This document shows positions 61,344 through 64,000 of a DNA stretch of 64,000 nt, piece by piece. Each line of letters opens with the position of its first letter. Position 1 is the stretch's first letter. The DNA comes from Leptobacterium_A meishanense (GTDB lineage: Bacteria; Bacteroidota; Bacteroidia; Flavobacteriales; Flavobacteriaceae), in NCBI RefSeq assembly GCF_037645805.1, contig NZ_JBBEXE010000005.1:1-64000 (forward strand). The letters run 5' to 3'. The notes below the pieces were generated by a model. It did not search any database, had not been told where the DNA came from, and saw only the letters and a list, made by a program, of their open reading frames with translations. Position numbers and translations under genes: made by a program.

Positions 61344-61937
61344 TTATGCTTTCTGTGCTAAAGCCCGGATTTTTATTTTGACTTTGTTATCAATAAATAA
61401 AACCCCATTGTCCATTTTACGGTTGAATTGTATCCCATAATCAAATCGGTCAATTTCAAAATCAGCTTTTATCCCAATAGTTAGTTTTTGAGTTGGGTCT
61501 TTAAAAGGCCCCAATATTTCTACTGGAAATTCAATTTCATTGGTAACTCCATGAATCGTCATATCACCTTTTATGATATAGTTTTCATTATCTTTTTTTA
61601 AAACTTCTTTCGATTTAAATATTATCTCTGGATAACTCTCCGTGTCCAGCCAATTTTCCCCTTTTAAATGGCCATCTCTTACTTCATTATTGGTATCCAA
61701 ACTACTCGTAGCTATCTTAATTTCCATGTTTAATGTAGAAATATCATCCCCTTCCATATTTATCGTCCCTGAAAATTCATTGAACCGTCCGGTAACTTCA
61801 CCTACCATAAACCGCTCTACATCAAAACCGATATAGGTATGGCCTTTATCTAGTATATATTGATCTTTAAGTGTTGCAAAACTTATACTTAAGAGAGCAA
61901 CTAATGCAATGATAGAAAATGTTCGTTTATTTTTCAT
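61344..61937 (-). CDS. YceI-family lipid-binding protein
   Basis: 197 aa from ATG 61937 (MKNKRTFSIIALVALLSISFA, signal peptide); an ATG eight codons upstream is less likely. Lipocalin-like barrel: YILDKGHTYIGFDVERFMVGEVTGRFNEFSGTI, then TNNEVRDGHLKGENWLDTESYPEIIFKS and GDMTIHGVTNEIEFPVEILG. Members bind polyprenoid or other long lipids in the periplasm. Confidence 0.93.
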   Translation of the reverse strand: MKNKRTFSIIALVALLSISFATLKDQYILDKGHTYIGFDVERFMVGEVTGRFNEFSGTINMEGDDISTLNMEIKIATSSLDTNNEVRDGHLKGENWLDTESYPEIIFKSKEVLKKDNENYIIKGDMTIHGVTNEIEFPVEILGPFKDPTQKLTIGIKADFEIDRFDYGIQFNRKMDNGVLFIDNKVKIKIRALAQKA

Positions 61938-62062
61938 AATTTCAAGTTTTAAAGCATTCAATTTAATATCTTCTCCTCATTATCACATTCCTATTATGAT
62001 AATTTTAGCATATTTATGACTTTGATAGACTTAAAAACTATTCATAAATTCGCAAAACATTT

Positions 62063-62134
62063 GGCCCTGTAGTTCAACGGATAGAATAGAAGTTTCCTAA
62101 ACTTTAGATCCAAGTTCGATTCTTGGCGGGGCTA
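62063..62134 (+). tRNA. tRNA-Arg (CCT)
   Basis: 72 nt. Acceptor GGCCCTG/CGGGGCT (one G-U and one G-T pair), anticodon arm GAAGT-TTCCTAA-ACTTT with anticodon CCT, T-arm CCAAG-TTCGATT-CTTGG, discriminator A. Reads AGG codons. Confidence 0.92.
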
Positions 62135-62140
62135 CTACAA

Positions 62141-62185
62141 ATAGGCAGCCATTCAATAAAATTAAGTGGCTGTCTTTATTTTTCT
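62141..62185 (+). terminator. Terminator after tRNA-Arg
   Basis: AGGCAGCCA pairs with TGGCTGTCT across a 17-base AT-rich loop, followed by TTATTTTTC. Confidence 0.6.
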
Positions 62186-62228
62186 ATATAAATACAGTAA
62201 TACTTTTATACTACAATAGCCATCGGGG

Positions 62229-62243
62229 CAAGTTCGATTCTTG
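62229..62243 (+). repeat. Second copy of a tRNA T-arm sequence
   Basis: The 15-mer CAAGTTCGATTCTTG is identical to 62111-62125 in tRNA-Arg and again folds as a T-arm. No acceptor, D-arm or anticodon arm is found around it. Probably a tRNA remnant. Confidence 0.45.
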
Positions 62244-62401
62244 TTGGTTATAGCAGAAGGAGCTTATGCTATTAGTTACAGAATTTCTTTTTTTATTATG
62301 CAAACCCTTTTTGTGTTTATTTATTTTATAAATTTACTTTTCCCATCTATCTTTTTAACCTTAATTATACTATAGGCAACACACCCTAACCAACTAATAG
62401 T

Positions 62402-63421
62402 ATGCAATTAAAGAATTCTTTAATAGTAGCAAGTTTATTTGTTATTATTTTCATCACTTTCTGGGAAATTTATTCAAGGGCTAATGGCTACATTGCTGTT
62501 GTAAATGACGACAAGGCTCTATGGGCTGTCAACAGGGCTAAAGTAGACCATGCAACAGCTAACGATGTTGTCATAATTGGTTCTTCCCGGGCACATTTTG
62601 ACATCCAGCTGGATGAATGGGAAAAAGCCGCAGGAGTGCGGCCTATTATGCTAGCTTCCGATGGTACGGTTCCTGCCCCTGTATTAAAAGATATTGTTGA
62701 AAACACTGGCTATAAAGGAACATTACTAATAGGAGTTACTCCCGGTCTGTTTTTTTCTCCTCCGCACGATTCTATCTTTGTTTGGCGCAGAGCACAAGTA
62801 CGCAACGATTTTTTCCATAAAAGAACATATGCGCAACGATTGAACCATGTCTTTTCTGTTCCATTACAACACACGTTTGCTTTTTTAAATGCCTCCGAAG
62901 AAGAATGGGCAGATGATATTGATCTAAAAAGCCTTTTAAAAAGAGTACAGATAGGAAACAGGACAGGGCCTAAACCGCCTCCTTTCTACAATTTTCAATC
63001 TGTTGATTTAGACCGTAATGTTACCATGTTTGAAAAAGTAGTTACCGATACTGCTTTTGCCGGAACTATTAAAAAAGTATGGATGTTCTTTGGTAAAAAT
63101 GCGCCTCCTCCTGTTAAAAAAGAAGTACTCGATTATTACACGCCACTTATTAAAAAATTTGAAGATCGCGGAGGCACTGTTATTTTCTCAAGGTTTCCCT
63201 CCAGTGGTGGTTTTAGGGAAGGCGAACGCATAGGTTTGCCCAGAAATGAATACTGGGATCTATTGCTGAAAGAAACTGGAGTACCCGGGTATCATTTTGA
63301 AGATTATGATGTATTAAATCAGTTTTATACTCCTGAGTGGTCGCATCTTGCCACACCTGATGCTAAAATTTACACTAGGGAATTTGTGAAAATTCTTCAA
63401 AATGATGGATTCCTAAAATAA
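62402..63421 (+). CDS. SGNH-like membrane-anchored protein, MBOAT partner
   Basis: 339 aa. An N-terminal membrane anchor (about 5-25) is followed by an alpha/beta domain beginning DVVIIGSSRAHFDIQ (GSSRA is a GDSL-like block I) and ending HFEDYDVLNQFYTPEWSHLATPDAKIY, where the D and H sit in SGNH block V-like positions. The next gene, 28 nt on, is an MBOAT acyltransferase. Such pairs O-acetylate polysaccharides or other surface polymers. Polymer unknown. Confidence 0.7.
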   Translation: MQLKNSLIVASLFVIIFITFWEIYSRANGYIAVVNDDKALWAVNRAKVDHATANDVVIIGSSRAHFDIQLDEWEKAAGVRPIMLASDGTVPAPVLKDIVENTGYKGTLLIGVTPGLFFSPPHDSIFVWRRAQVRNDFFHKRTYAQRLNHVFSVPLQHTFAFLNASEEEWADDIDLKSLLKRVQIGNRTGPKPPPFYNFQSVDLDRNVTMFEKVVTDTAFAGTIKKVWMFFGKNAPPPVKKEVLDYYTPLIKKFEDRGGTVIFSRFPSSGGFREGERIGLPRNEYWDLLLKETGVPGYHFEDYDVLNQFYTPEWSHLATPDAKIYTREFVKILQNDGFLK

Positions 63422-63449
63422 TTCTTCAACCAACCAAAAATCATAGCAT

Positions 63450-64000
63450 ATGCTCTTTAATTCTTTAAGTTTTGTTGTTTTTTTAGTTCTTGTACTGATC
63501 CTATATTATAGCTCTTTTCTAAACTGGACTTCAAAAAAGCGTATGCTCCTTTTAGCAAGTTATATTTTTTATGGCTTGTGGAATCCTCCGTTAGTCATTC
63601 TTCTCTGGATATCAACCATTGTCGATTGGACGGTAGCAAAGAAGCTTTTTGTTATAGAGGATCAAAAAAAGCGCAAATATTGGTTACTTATAAGCCTTAT
63701 CGTAAACTTAGGATTTTTGAGTTTTTTTAAGTATGGGGATTTTTTACTGGAAAATTTTAATGCATTGATCGGGTTGGTTGGGCTAACGTTTCATGCCAAG
63801 GAAATGGACATTATTCTCCCTATGGGAATTTCTTTCTATACTTTTCAAACCATGTCATATACCATTGATGTATATAACAGAAAAATAAAGCCTGCAAAAA
63901 CGTTTTTGGATTTTGCACTGTATGTTACTTTTTTTCCACAACTGGTTGCAGGACCTATAGTGCGCGCCAAAGAACTCATTACACAATTTTATACCCCCAA
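63450..64000 (+). CDS. MBOAT-family O-acyltransferase, 3' truncated by the window
   Basis: At least 183 aa from ATG 63450, running off the end. It starts MLFNSLSFVVFLVLVLILYY, then LLLASYIFYGLWNPP, FKYGDFLLENFNALI, IILPMGISFYTFQTMSYTIDVYNRK and YVTFFPQLVAGPIVRA, the AlgI/DltB-type MBOAT signature. Membrane enzyme that passes acyl groups across the membrane to a polymer, together with the SGNH-like protein before it. The catalytic His lies beyond the window. Confidence 0.9.
   Translation, partial: MLFNSLSFVVFLVLVLILYYSSFLNWTSKKRMLLLASYIFYGLWNPPLVILLWISTIVDWTVAKKLFVIEDQKKRKYWLLISLIVNLGFLSFFKYGDFLLENFNALIGLVGLTFHAKEMDIILPMGISFYTFQTMSYTIDVYNRKIKPAKTFLDFALYVTFFPQLVAGPIVRAKELITQFYTP

Overview
The window looks like chromosomal DNA from a member of the Flavobacteriia (Bacteroidota). 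The signs are a type IX secretion (T9SS) type-B C-terminal sorting domain with a PorP/SprF partner, an ornithine-lipid synthase of the fused OlsF kind, an exonuclease-DnaE fusion, almost no Shine-Dalgarno sequences, and many promoter -7 boxes of the Bacteroidota TAnnTTTG type (a few with a TTG about 16-21 bp upstream). The DNA is AT-rich throughout and visibly more so at 42.5-54.0 kb.

Layout. 0-7.5 kb, minus strand: a LytTR membrane regulator, tRNA-Asp, a DUF58 protein, thioredoxin and dnaE. 7.8-10.9 kb, plus strand: rpsP, rimM, a tRNA(Val) methyltransferase and a glutaryl-CoA dehydrogenase-type enzyme. 10.9-14.3 kb is an accessory stretch: an SdpR/SdpI-like pair with a palindromic operator, a Shedu (DUF4263) anti-phage nuclease bracketed by integron-like half sites, a frameshifted outer-membrane protein and tRNA-Leu. 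14.5-23.7 kb: prs, rplY, pth, a secreted metalloprotease with its PorP/SprF partner, ribF and an HTTM membrane protein. 23.7-42.4 kb is mostly housekeeping: serS, a TPR protein, rsmA, mgtE, a 2-hydroxyacid dehydrogenase, small proteins, an OlsF-like acyltransferase, aspartate kinase, fbp, a feoA-feoB operon with a tiny Cys-rich partner, a SCO protein and rseP.

42.43-54.09 kb is a discrete integrative element of about 11.65 kb in a tRNA-Asn gene. It is bounded by a 76-bp direct repeat covering nearly the whole tRNA. A tyrosine recombinase sits just inside the left end. The rest is a compact protein with the palm motifs of a family-A DNA polymerase, two Gp37/Gp68 (DUF5131) three-Cys proteins, a three-Cys-motif partner (TcmP), a RecA-fold Sak4-like ATPase, a DUF3871 protein, a RadC-like protein, an XRE regulator and several unknown proteins. 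I see no capsid, relaxase or conjugation genes. It is the most interesting region: a small element that appears to carry its own polymerase and recombination genes plus a possible TcmP/Gp37 cargo operon.

54.1-64 kb returns to host genes: a MddA/NnrU-type membrane methyltransferase, a beta-propeller/amidohydrolase fusion, phosphoenolpyruvate synthase (gluconeogenic, like fbp), a YceI protein, tRNA-Arg, and an SGNH-like protein followed by an MBOAT O-acyltransferase cut by the window end. Functions are assigned from motifs read by eye; no database search was possible.
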